Assembly: GCA_025403435.1 (NCBI GenBank)
Contig: CM046350.1
Location: 9,674,096 to 9,738,095 of the forward strand
Direction of reading: 5' to 3'
DNA length: 64,000 bases
From: Artocarpus heterophyllus
Lineage: Eukaryota > Streptophyta > Magnoliopsida > Rosales > Moraceae
Shown: piece after piece, positions 44,756 through 55,792 of the stretch
Layout: every line of letters begins with the position of its first letter
How positions within the stretch are numbered: position 1 is the stretch's first letter
Position numbers and translations under genes: made by a program
Notes under the pieces: model-generated
What the model saw: the letters and a program-made list of their open reading frames with translations, nothing else
What the model was told of the DNA's origin: nothing
The model's database searches: none

Positions 44756-45545
44756 ATGGGAAGCCCATTCGTAGGCATGAAAAATATGCTAGTAGTATTG
44801 TTGGCTTTTGTTATAATTCCCACAATATTTGCAGCGAGTGATGATGTGGGTAGCGATAATTCATTAGCTCCTCCACTTTCATCGCCACTTCTTGATTCTG
44901 ATTATTCCCCCCCAACAAGTGAGTCTGGCGCTCCAGGTTTTCAATGTTCGAAGCCGTCGATAGGTGAAATGGTCGCTAACATTCTTGAGCACTTGAAGGC
45001 TCCTAATTTCATAAAAGCAATTCTGAAGAAAAGTGCAAAGTTCGCCAATTGCGTCTCTGAACGCTACTGTGAGTGTCTCGCGTTGAAATCTAAGCCGGCC
45101 ATTGCTGGTTGTTTCATTGCAAAGGGCGCCGTGTGCATGATTAAAGCCATCAAGGGTGGTCACGACTATGATTGTGTCATTGCTTGTGAAAACTCCATCA
45201 TGAACGCAGAACATAGACTCAGTATGATCTCTCTCGCTATATATATATATATGATTAATTATTGTTTTCAATTGTTACGTTTCAATAAAAGTATATTTTA
45301 ACAACAATTGATGATGTAGTGTGATAAGTTTTCAATCTTCTTAATTATTATACTTTTTTTGTCAACTACCTAATTAATTTCAACCATCTTATTTGTATTA
45401 TTGGTTAAAAATAACAATACCGAAAAAATTAAAAGATTCTTAAAAAATTCTTATTCTAATATATTCTATCATTGATTTTGTTGTGACAGGTGATGAGGCA
45501 ATAGAAGATTTATGCTACAGGAATTGCCTTGAGAGGGAGATATGA
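44756..45545 (+). CDS. Small secreted cysteine-rich protein, gene A (intact copy)
   Basis: Two exons, 44756-45221 and 45490-45545, predict 173 residues. The intron has GTATGA and ACAG borders. I prefer splicing because exon 2 adds a fitting cysteine pair (DLCYRNCLEREI) before a stop; without splicing the ORF ends at 45301 in low-complexity residues. The N-terminus MKNMLVVLLAFVIIPTIFA is a signal peptide, probably cut after Ala26. A Ser/Pro-rich spacer leads to the domain: ILEHLKAPNFIKAILKKSA, then Cys residues in FANC, RYCEC, AGC, AVC and DYDCVIAC, and finally CYRNC. The two CX3C pairs recall alpha-hairpinin or thionin-like peptides, but I cannot assign a family. Paralogues B and C adjoin. 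It probably acts outside the cell. Confidence 0.7.
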
Positions 45546-45958
45546 TCAACACTTCAATCTCGTTTTATCAACTGCTTCGCAATTAGAGTTTCATAATTCT
45601 ATAGATATCATTGGTGATGTAATAATATCATTCATGGCACCACAAAAATAAAAAATGCCATAAATGTGTGCCAGTTAAAGAATATAAATAGAGATGTGTA
45701 ACTTTTCTTTATATTTATGCATTAGTTATAACGAGAAATCTAAGCTCTTTGCATTTTGATAGTTCGAGAATAAATAAGGACCTAAAGTTTCTACATATAG
45801 AGTTAGTTGGAGAAGTTATAAGTCTATTAGGATCCGAAGAAATTCTCAATCCTCTTAGTAGTAGAATGCGCTAATCACAGAAGATCTCCCTCTATCGTAC
45901 ATGCTAATCTCCTAGTGGGAGAATTCAAACATGACAACCAATCACAGTGTAGGATTTT
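45546..45958. other. Intergenic between genes A and C, unit 2
   Basis: AT-rich sequence with no gene seen. Confidence 0.5.
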
Positions 45959-46346
45959 ATGATTTTTTGCATTAGACAAGATTATTCATTAACTCCTCCA
46001 CTTTCATCACCACCTTCCGATTCTTTTGATCATGCCTCCCTAACAAATGTGTTTGGCAATCAATTTTTTGAATGTCTGCCGCTGCCGATAAATAAAATGG
46101 TAGATAATGTTCTCGAGCACTTAAAGGCACCTATATTCATAAAAAGCATTTTGAGGAAAAGTGCAAAGTTCTTGGGTTGCATTTTCGACGACTACTGTGA
46201 ATGTCTCGTGATGAAATCTAAGCCGTTGGTTATTGGTTGTTTCGTTGAAAAAGGCATCATTCGCATGATTAAAGCTATCAAGGGTCCCGTTTGCTTGTGA
46301 AAACTCCATTATGAAAGCTAAATATAGACTCAGTATGATCCCTCTC
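45959..46346 (+). pseudogene. Cysteine-rich paralogue C, unit 2, truncated
   Basis: Open from ATG 45959 for 113 codons to a TGA at 46298-46300. It contains the gene A core (NVLEHLKAPIFIKSILRKSA, FLGCIFDDYCECLVMK, GCFVEKGI) but no signal peptide, has Arg instead of the sixth Cys, and is cut short by a deletion after KAIKG that removes the CX3C pair. The conserved donor CAGTATGA at 46331 is followed at once by a solo LTR, and no exon 2 is visible. Less damaged than the unit 1 copy but not a credible secreted protein. Confidence 0.8.
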
Positions 46347-48515
46347 TGTCACGCCTCGGAGTACGAGAGGTGACGTGTCAGATTATTTAAATTAATTAAA
46401 AGAAAATTTTAATTAAAATCAAGAATTTTAGGTGTTAAATCAAATGTATAAAAATGTCAAAGTTTCAAAACAACATTGTATAAAAGAGTTCATGAACATT
46501 AAGCAGGTGAGAACATTAAGCGAATAATAAAATAGTAAAGCACCGCGAGTATGGGTCCCACTAACCCACAACTTGTACACACATATTGTACTGACAATAT
46601 AATAAAACAACTACAGTCCAAGTATAAGGAAAGTTAAAAACATTACATGCCTTGTTTAATTATTACAAATAATCTACTAGTCCTCCTACTGTTCCTGAAT
46701 TCTGTCCGTTGAGTCCTCTCTGACCCTAAACGGGAATCCACCTAGAGGGGAAAAATTTAAAACAAATAAAATGTGAGCAAAAGGCTCAGTAGGACTATAT
46801 TTTAATAAATCATTTAATTTACAGAAAAGTCTCACTATTTAGGGAATTATTTAAAAGAAACATTGAATAAATAAATTTAATAAATTTAAATAAAATCGTT
46901 CTTACCCAAAACAGTTGATTTGGTCGACCAGAAATACATTATTCTCTTTTCCTAGGCAAACCATAAGGATATCACCACCGTAGTGGCCCAGCTGGGTTTC
47001 GGGACATGCCCCCAAGGTCGATCGCTACATGACCTAATCTCTGATATGGCATCATGCCCTTATATTCATTTCTAACATTATTCAAAACCCATTTATCAAG
47101 TATTATCATTTACATTCATTATGAAGTTCATCTCAGTTCATGGTTTACAAAAATATAACCGATAAATTTTATTTTCAATCGACCGTTGAAAACATTTTTA
47201 TAGAAACCCTTTTCAAAGCCAAATCATTTTTGAAACTGGGTTACCAAAAGAAGGGTAGAAGTCCTACCTCGATACTCATGCTGGTGCCCCACACCGTAAT
47301 CTTGGTCCACTATACGTTAGCTCCGCGAAACCACAAACGATCCTAGATACACACTAAATCGATCAATATCTAGTTCAAGACATTCTATGTTACTAAACGA
47401 TTTTATGATGTCCTAGTATGCCATTTGTATCTTTAAAATCATTTTACAATATTGGAATTTCAATCGGGGTTCAAAACAGTGAAAACGGGTGAAAAATCAC
47501 AAAATTTTCCTATGCCCTGTCGAACGCCCTGCTTTTTCCGGTTGAACTGTGCAGTTCGGCCTGTCAGAGATCAAGTCCGGTCGGCTGGACATTTTCCAGG
47601 TCCGACCTGCCGATCCTTTGAATCCGGCCTGTCGAACTAAAAAAACCCAGAAATCCCAATCACGGGTTTTGGTTCTCCCAAAATCCAAATCTTGATTTTA
47701 ACATGTTTTTCTCAAATCTCAGGCATGGAAAACATTCATAGATGATAGAAAAACTTGTTTGGACACTTTTGAACTCATTTAAACAAGATTTGAACACATG
47801 ATTTTCAAAAATCCAAAAATAGGGAAAAATGGTAAAAATGAAAAATCTTGAATTGAATCCATTTTTCTTCAAACCAAGCTTAGATTCTAGTTGTTCTAAG
47901 TTCCTTTAACTCAAATCAAGGGTTTCCTAAGCTTAAACAAACTTAGATTTCAAAAATGCACAAAAATCGAAAATTTTGAAAAAGTTTAGAAATTTCAAAA
48001 CTAACCTCAAATTTAAGCTTCAATCCACATTTTTGGTTGTTTAATCGAGCTCCCAAGCCTCCAATCCACCAAAACCCAAAGCTTGAACTTGATTTGATTC
48101 AAAACTTTGAGGAAAAATTGAGAGAGAAGAGGAGAGAGCGAGAGAGAACGAGAGAGAGTGAGTGTGAGAGTGAGACCACGGGTGAGAGAGAGAGAGAGTG
48201 AGAGTGAGCCAAAGAGAGGGAGAGGAGAGAGAATAAATAGAGAGAAACGGTGGACGATTTTACTGTGCAAAAACTATGTGCCGCCCACGGTTTTGTAAAA
48301 CGTAATATTTTTAACATTTTACAAACTGTTGTGTTTTAAAAACTCAAAATAACATTTTAAAATAATAAGGAATCATTAGAATTCATTAAATTAACAAAAC
48401 AACCTAAAATTCAAAATTTAACCAAATGATCAAATTAACGTTGAAACATTAATTATGGCACACTAATTCATCATTTTACATTACAATATCATTAAATTAA
48501 TTTTCGGGCGTTACA
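46347..48515 (-). mobile_element. Solo LTR in the former intron of paralogue C, unit 2
   Basis: Counterpart of 28081-30271, same ends and same CTCTC duplication, 2169 bp. On the minus strand it starts TGTAACGCCCGAAAAT. It differs from the unit 1 copy by substitutions and by one missing repeat in the palindromic array. Confidence 0.85.
47526..47638. repeat. Palindromic array in solo LTR, unit 2
   Basis: Shorter version of the array at 29262. After CCAGGTCCGACCTGCCGATC it goes straight to the last copy (CCGGCCTGTCGAAC), so about 22 bp, one period, is absent compared with unit 1. Confidence 0.75.
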
Positions 48516-48778
48516 CTCTCTCTATATATATAATCGATTATTGGTAATGTTTTTAATGATCATAGTTCCAATAAGGTATATTTTAATAACGATTGACGAC
48601 ATGAAATGATAAGAATATAATCTCATTAATTAATTAATTATAATCGTTCGATTCATATCACAGAGTTAATGATAACAGTATCCATTGGAAACGTAAAAAT
48701 TTTTGAACATCTCTACTTCTTCTAAAATGAATTACCCCTTCGTATAAGAGCAACTAGTTAGGGCAGATGTAATTACAA

Positions 48779-49807
48779 GTGTGACATCCTCAAAATACTC
48801 TTATTTAAAATCTTTTTTTTTCAAGGAGTATAGCTCTACATTTTTCCTTTGTTAGGGTCTCTCTTTTTTCTCCTTTGCATAAGTGCGTAGCATCTCTTGG
48901 GATTGTCATGGGGCTAGAGTCTGGTGCCATCTTAGGACTCACGACCCTTGAGGGTATGGCCTAAAATCATGGTGTCGTTGGGGGTAAGTGGTGTGGGAAT
49001 GTTTGTGGCTTGGTGGAGGGGCTTCGCAATGGTGGGCTGGCTTTCTTTAGTGGCTGTCGTTAGCGGCCTAGCGGTTCAATGGGCAGATTTGGTGGAAAGG
49101 AGCCTTCTTGCTCCATGGATTGAAGGCTTTGATTGAGTTTGCCCCAATGTTCCTTTGGCCTCAATGGGAAGATGGAGCCATGGTGGTGCCGTTTTCATGG
49201 GTTAGAGGGCCGAGGACAAGTGAGATCTAATTAGGCTCTCCATTAGTTTTTTAACAGGTTCATAGAGTCAATGTCCTCATTCGAAAGTGGTTGGCTTATC
49301 ACTGGTGTTTTTATCATTGACAATGGGGTCTTACCTATTTGTTTTATGTTTTGCGTTTATCAAATAAAATCGGTGGTGTTTTTGACGTTTAGAAGTAGGT
49401 TATTTTTTGGTTTTGTTGGTTTGTCGTTGTAATAATAGAGGTGGCCTCTTTACCTTCAATTTTTGTTTGTTCCTCTTATTATCAGTGGAAGGTGTGTACG
49501 TGCCTGACTAGACCTTAGTCTAGATAATGTCGTATCAGCTATGAGGGTTTGGCTTTGGTCGATTGGTCTTTTCCATTAACTATAGTGGGTTTTCAAAATG
49601 AGTCTTTATTGTGCTCTAATGTATATGCCGAGCAGGCTTTTTTTGCACTAGGCCTTGATAGTTTAATTTAGTCCCCGTACTTCATTCGTTTTTACTGGTA
49701 GATTGAGTTAGTATTTAGGGTCAGATTCTTCTACATGGGTGGTCTTATACGACTATTTTTATGCTTGTTTTAGTTTTAATGAAAGTTTTCCATTTCAAAA
49801 AAAAAAA
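48779..49807 (+). mobile_element. Retroposon remnant with poly(A) tail, unit 2
   Basis: Counterpart of 30560-31376 but about 200 bp longer; the extra sequence is at 49137-49330. It ends TTTTAATGAAAGTTTTCC, then an A-run. A 62-codon frame at 48948-49136 is hydrophobic and unrecognised. Confidence 0.45.
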
Positions 49808-50399
49808 TCTATTAATAACCTTTTAGTTGATCTCCATGTTTTCTAAGCATGAGAATCAAGTAATTAATTAGACTCTACATGCTTAACACATACTGCAAAG
49901 GAGTACCTAGCCTTTAAAAAGTTGACCATTTTCGTTAATGCATTTATTTAGTATTTCCTACATCGGCAAAGCTTTTAATTTAATTCGAAAGGTCAAATTG
50001 AGATAGTGAGTTGTAAAAATTTACACTACCTTAATTTTCAAATGTATACATAGAATTATAGGGTTAAGATCATCAGTTATTGGACCTTCTCCAAACATCT
50101 CAATTAACGGTTGATTCCAACAAACAATTGTTAGTTTGGTTTAAATGAATAGATACCCATTAGTATATAAGCCACCTTGCGAATAAATCTTGTTATTCGT
50201 CGAAAAGCCATCGAACAAAATGCCTATATATATGATAATTCTTTTGAAATTTTCTTTCCATGTTCTTATGAGATATGCTTTTTTTTTCTTAAAAGAAGAA
50301 TTAGATTTATTTTCCCTCAAATAAAAGCCAATCAATTACGGTTATGTTACCTTGCCCCTCAATTTTAGGACATGAATCAAAATACCAGCCCAAAATTAA

Positions 50400-50577
50400 T
50401 AGGGTGTTTGGAAATGTGGTGGGAACTACTGGTGGGAACCACTTTTACTATAGCATGTGAGAGTTTTATACTGTAGCATATTTTTTTATTGTTACTGTAG
50501 CATATGAGAGCTTTACACTGTTCATAACTGAGATTGTGGTGGGAACTGAGTGGTTCCCACCACTGCCAAACACCCCC
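50400..50577. mobile_element. Tourist-like MITE, unit 2
   Basis: Counterpart of 31971-32149, same ends and TAA flanks. Confidence 0.7.
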
Positions 50578-50763
50578 TAAACATGCACCGTTTGCCGTTT
50601 GGCTACTAGCCACTTTCAATGATCAAATAATCTTAAAGTTGTGGAACAATTCAATCATATATTACAAAAACAAATTACATAGGCCCTATAAATAGAAATG
50701 GATTTTGTCATTCTTAGTTACTGATACAAATCCAAGCGAACAATATTTATCCTCACAAATCTA

Positions 50764-50901
50764 TCACCTACATTTGTTACATTTTGACTCAATAACACAA
50801 GCCTCTCTTCTCATAGCATTATGACAGGTACCTATACCTGGAGGACCAATACTATAATTAAAATTACTCGGACAAATTTTTCCTTCAATCAATATCTTCA
50901 T
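50764..50901 (-). CDS. Small cysteine-rich ORF, 45 codons, unit 2
   Basis: Same ORF as 32336-32473, with GPPGIG instead of GPLGIG. All five cysteines are kept. No signal peptide and no recognised family; it may be an exon of a defensin-like gene or chance. Confidence 0.3.
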   Translation of the reverse strand: MKILIEGKICPSNFNYSIGPPGIGTCHNAMRREACVIESKCNKCR

Positions 50902-53482
50902 ATCAATGGAAATACCAAAACGCATGAAAATCCATAGTCGAGTGATTCTAGACTTGTATTTCTACCTAAGAACCTTCTAAGATAGTGATGGAAAATATGT
51001 TCTCAAGTGCTGATATTTTGAATCCTTAAAAAAAAAAGAAAAATAAAGAAGAAACAAAAGAAACAAACAAGGAAAAAAATAAAAATTGTTGAAGGGTTGT
51101 GGATAAGATTCAAGTCTTTGAAAATAATTAAAAGAAAAAAACTGGAAAACTAAGAAGAAAAAAAGAAGAACAAGCTTCAAATTTTAGAGAGAGAAAGAGA
51201 AAATTCTAGAGAGAAAGGAGAGAATTGAAGAACTAAAAAGAATGAGAAGTGTAGAGAGAGTGCTCAAAATTTAGAGCTTCAATACATGGTGACTAAACTT
51301 ATAGACACGTGATAGGACACTGTATTGAACATGTGTCAAATACATAAGTGAAAGACTAGATTGAACTATCATGGATTGAACCAACTATTCTTAGTCACAC
51401 TTAGCTTATGTAATTTGAGTTAGTCCCATATATATGCCTTGAATTGGTTATTCTTTGATACATTTTGAGGATCTTAAATATAATATGTATCAAATACATA
51501 AGCGATAAGCTAGGATAAATTTTCCTACTTTGATATAATATTGATGTTTTCATGTGTTAATCTGTCATAAATTAATTTAATAAACTAATACTATTACATA
51601 TATATATATATATATATACATGTTAGTATAATTTTAACAAAAAATGGCCTTTTTACCAATAAATCCTAGATCCATAATTGTATATTTGTATATAAACTAA
51701 TTTTATATTGTAACAGTTTCTAATTTTTTGTGTAACACAATAGTATTTTCCACTGCATTGCGAGGATATTTTGCTAATAATGTCTAACACTAGAAGCTTC
51801 TTGGTGGAAGTAATCTTCAAATTGAAGTTGAACTTCAAATGGCTTGGTTTGGGCTTATTGGATCAAGTTTATAATCCAATTGTTCCCACCAAAAAAAAAT
51901 TACTTTTTAAAAATGAATTAAAATAACTAATTGTTCAGTTATGAAAAGAATGGAGGTATCAGTTTTCACTTATGTGAAAATTTTCAAGTCTTTAAAGAGA
52001 AAAACTGAGAGTTTTTCTCTAAAAAAAGTTCTGCTATATCTCTTGTGTTAGTCTATATCAGAAACAAAAAAGTGTGAGATTAATTTATCTTTACAGTTTG
52101 ATGTACAGTTGTCGCCTCATTGATGTGGAGGCTTAGCTTGGAACACTACGATGTCAAAGAGAAAAATAAGGATACCCTAATAGGCTTCAAAATGTTTGAA
52201 TCATATTCTTCTCTATTATTAATGTTGAATTAAAATTATATGTACCTATTCCCGATAAACAGAATTTAGGAAAAATTTTTGTTTGTCAAGACCTACTTTT
52301 CTGCTGCATTTTCTACTGAAATTTCAACAAAATTTATATATATATATATATGATATGAGTTTTTTTTTCATATTTGGTATAACTTATGAGCTTAATTTTT
52401 TAAAAAAAAAATTTTCCCTTGATCTATCAATTCTGAAATTAGTATTAAACTAGTAATTACATATATTTAACGCGAAGTATATTTCGGCTCCACAAATATG
52501 TCGAAGTTCGTCAAAACTAAAGACTATCAAACAAATTATACATATATGTGTCTAATGATATTATGCAAGTACCCAAACAACTCATTAACGAATTATGTAT
52601 ATATTTCCCCGAAACAAAAAAAGGTACTCAAATACTTTTCACCTTGAAGATATGTCCATTCAATTACTATAACTTTGAATTTCCCTTAAAAAAATTGAAT
52701 ATTACAAGCAATTAAGCCTGTGTGACGTATACATATATGTGTGTATATATATATGTGGAACGGGCTGCAATTAACTAGTACGATATATTGGCATACATAT
52801 ACACATATATACATGCATAAGCAAATAATATATCTAGAAAGATATACATATGCATATGCATAGCACAGTAAAAGAAAAGAGTACGTAGATATATATTATC
52901 TATATATATATACGTATGTGTGTGTATTATTGTACGTTGTCTGGTGGTGCTCTCTCTCCTTTTTGGACCGCATTGTATATAAAACTTAATGACCCAAAAG
53001 TCATTTCTCTGAATGCGTTATTATGGGAAAGAAGGAAAAAAAAAAACAAAGGATTAGTTACTTTAACTTTGACCAAATGAGCTTATATAATTAGATGCAG
53101 CCCTCTAAAACACATTATTAATTACTAATTAAGGCCCAAAACATCCACCGAATAACTCTTTTCTAGCTCCAAAGATTACTTTGGCTCCAAGGCTCCAGAT
53201 CAGACTACCTCGAATTCAGCCAAAAGCGTATATACATATACATATATAATACATACATATATATATATATATATGTGTGTGTATATTTGGCTCTTCGCCA
53301 CTTCCAATGTTCAATTATGCCAAAGTTCGGGAACAATCCAATCAAGCACATCGTAAATACAAAATAATAATTAAAAAATCCCTGAATAATAATACAAATG
53401 GAGCTGTGCATTTAAGTCAAAGATATATACAAACAAAAGAAACAAACAAAAATTATATTTAAGCTTTGGAAGAGAGATCATA
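50902..53482. other. Intergenic, upstream of paralogue B in unit 2
   Basis: AT-rich sequence matching unit 1 and, from about 51939, copy 0. TA and TG microsatellites occur near 51598-51617, 52740-52755 and 53255-53284. No gene is supported. Confidence 0.5.
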
Positions 53483-53969
53483 ATGGAGATCAGATTCGTA
53501 GGCTGCAGCTTGAAGAGAATGGTGTTGGTTTTTGTGGTTCCAATAAGTATCATTATCATGCAGTTGGTATTAGTTCAAGCTAATACTATAAATCACCTAA
53601 TTATTGCTCCTCTTGCACCCTCTGCATCTCCTACTGCTGATCATTCTCCGGTTTCCTCACCGACGTCGATCATGTCCATTATTCCCGCCGAAGGCCATCA
53701 AGATATCAATTGGATCGACCCTAGAGTCGCCTTGAAGAAATTCGTCTTCAAAAATGTTCTAAAGTGCATGAAAGTTCCTGAGCCGATCAAGAATGTACAG
53801 TCAAGAAGTGGAGCCTTTGCTGATTGTGTTCTATCCTAGTTCTGGGGGTGTTCCTTTTTGGTAAACGAGAAGTTTACTTTTGGTTGCTACGCTGCAATTG
53901 GTGCAATATGCTTGAAACAGTTCAAGGGCGGATCAAATATTCCAACTTCTAAACTGGCAAAACCCTAGC
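53483..53969 (+). pseudogene. Cysteine-rich paralogue B, unit 2, premature stop
   Basis: Starts MEIRFVGCSLKRMVLVFVVP. The domain runs to FADCVLS and a TAG at 53837-53839, where unit 1 has AAG (Lys). Three codons on it has TGG where unit 1 has its own TAG. Beyond the stop the frame continues FWGCSFLVNEKFTFGCYAAI GAICLKQFKGG. The two copies were therefore broken by different point mutations. The uninterrupted ancestral frame implies a coding gene before the duplication. Confidence 0.8.
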
Positions 53970-55632
53970 AAATCCACGAGTCATTGAATCTGGTATGAAC
54001 TTCTTTGTTTGTCCTCTTTATATATGGATCTTCCCATTTTATCATAATTCACAAATTTAACATCACATTGGGTGGGAGAGCCAGACTTTTATGTTAAAAA
54101 GTACTAATATATTTTATTGCATGTAGGTATAGTTACATGTTTTGATTATTGGTTAGGGACAAAATGACATAAATTTCAAACTTTTAGTGTGGGCACAACC
54201 ACAATTTTTTTTGTAAAACAAGGATGTAATTAAAATTTTTAAAAAATTTTAGGATAAAAAATAAAACCTCAAAAGTTGAGTGAGGCATATGGCTCCGTCA
54301 CAGGACATATCCCACAATTAAGCTCTTTTAATTTGTTTAGTTCACAAGTTTAAATAAAAATTCAAAATTCTAGAGAGAAAAATATGGTAAGTGTCGAAAG
54401 ATAGTTCAAACTAAGAGGGTTCGACAGTGTTTAGATTAATTATATAAGGCATATAGAACTATATATCTTCTAATAATTCAATTTAGTTTGCAAGACTTTG
54501 GGAAATGACGTCAAGAAAATGATTTTTTTTTCTCGGTTTAAAAAATGCAGTGCTGATGTTTTTCTTTGTTTGCCCTTTTTTTTGGTTAACCTATACATGA
54601 AAGCTTTATACCATGAATACTCTAGTAAAACTATTATTATAATGTGACTGCAGAGGTGAGCTATAGAAGGCAATGGGAGGCTATTTTTTTGGTCTGACAC
54701 AACAATATTTAATCGACTGAAGATTAGTGTTTGATTTTGTTAATTTCTTGTTCTTACTAAATGAAATATAATTTTTTTTTGGTTATACATCTAAGTGCGT
54801 GGTTGGGAGTGGATATAAATATATGTTTTTGTTCACATGCATGTATATATATTCGTACTCAATAAAAACAGTACGTGATTTATATTCTCAAAAAGAAAAT
54901 AATAATATTATAACTCCTACATTAATAATTGGTATCAAAGCAGGAGATCCTTAGTTTGTGACTCTATAGGTGCCTTAGAAGGAGCATCTTCTTTTTACTG
55001 AAGAAGAATGATGAGGAGTATAAGGCTCGGCCTACATCGTTTGGGTCTCCAAAAAGTGCTGGACTTAGCTGTTTAAATAATTACTTTTAATTTTTGTTAA
55101 GTATTTTTTTTATGTGTTAAGTTTTAATTTAAAAAAAAAATAAAACGAGTTTTATTTTTAAGAAAACACATGTGCGAATTTCGTGACTAAAATTATCAAT
55201 GCTTTTTAAACTCTTCTTAGCTTTTGGACCTTAATTGTAAATGATTTTAAAATTTAAGGTTATTTTGTTAAAATTAAATGTGCGGGGTGCATTGCAAAAA
55301 ACAAATAATTTAAAATGCAACGATACTACTTGCTTAGGTTTAATATTATGACATAAAACGGCATGTAGTTAATGTTCGTATGAAAATGACATGAACAATA
55401 CTAAACAGTGCTATCCCCATACAAATCGAACTAAATTATTTCTAGATTTCATTCCAAGAAAAGTAAATTCGAACAGCTCAACGGGAGAAACAATTGAAAA
55501 AAATATTATAGAAAAGAAAAAGAAAACGTGGAAAATAAAAGTCCTAACAAACGATACCGTTCTCCTACTCCTTGGCCTGGACCCTCTGCTTGCCGACTTC
55601 CTACGCGTAATTAACTTAGTACAACGCTAAAA
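53970..55632. other. Intergenic between paralogue B and polygalacturonase, unit 2
   Basis: AT-rich; matches 35512-37167, including the dispersed repeat at about 55110-55340. No gene is supported. Confidence 0.5.
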
Positions 55633-55642
55633 ATATATATAT
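55633..55642 (+). promoter_or_regulatory. TATA-like box of polygalacturonase, unit 2
   Basis: ATATATATATAG about 155 bp before the ATG; the matching site in unit 1 is about 37171-37180. A TA-run is a weak predictor. Confidence 0.4.
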
Positions 55643-55792
55643 AGAAGGAAAACATTTTCTTAGGTAAAAAAAAAAAAAAAAAGACCGACGGTGCCAAACA
55701 GTTAAAGGATTGGCTAATTTTTCTTTTTATTCTTTTTTTTTCCTGTTCAATTTTTTTCAAATTTGTTCTATTTTGGCGTGGTGGGCAAAATT

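Noticed and set aside
48100..48240. GA/CT-rich tract as a coding region with Ser/Leu repeats
   Set aside because: It is a dinucleotide-like low-complexity leader region of the solo LTR, and any translation is repetitive.
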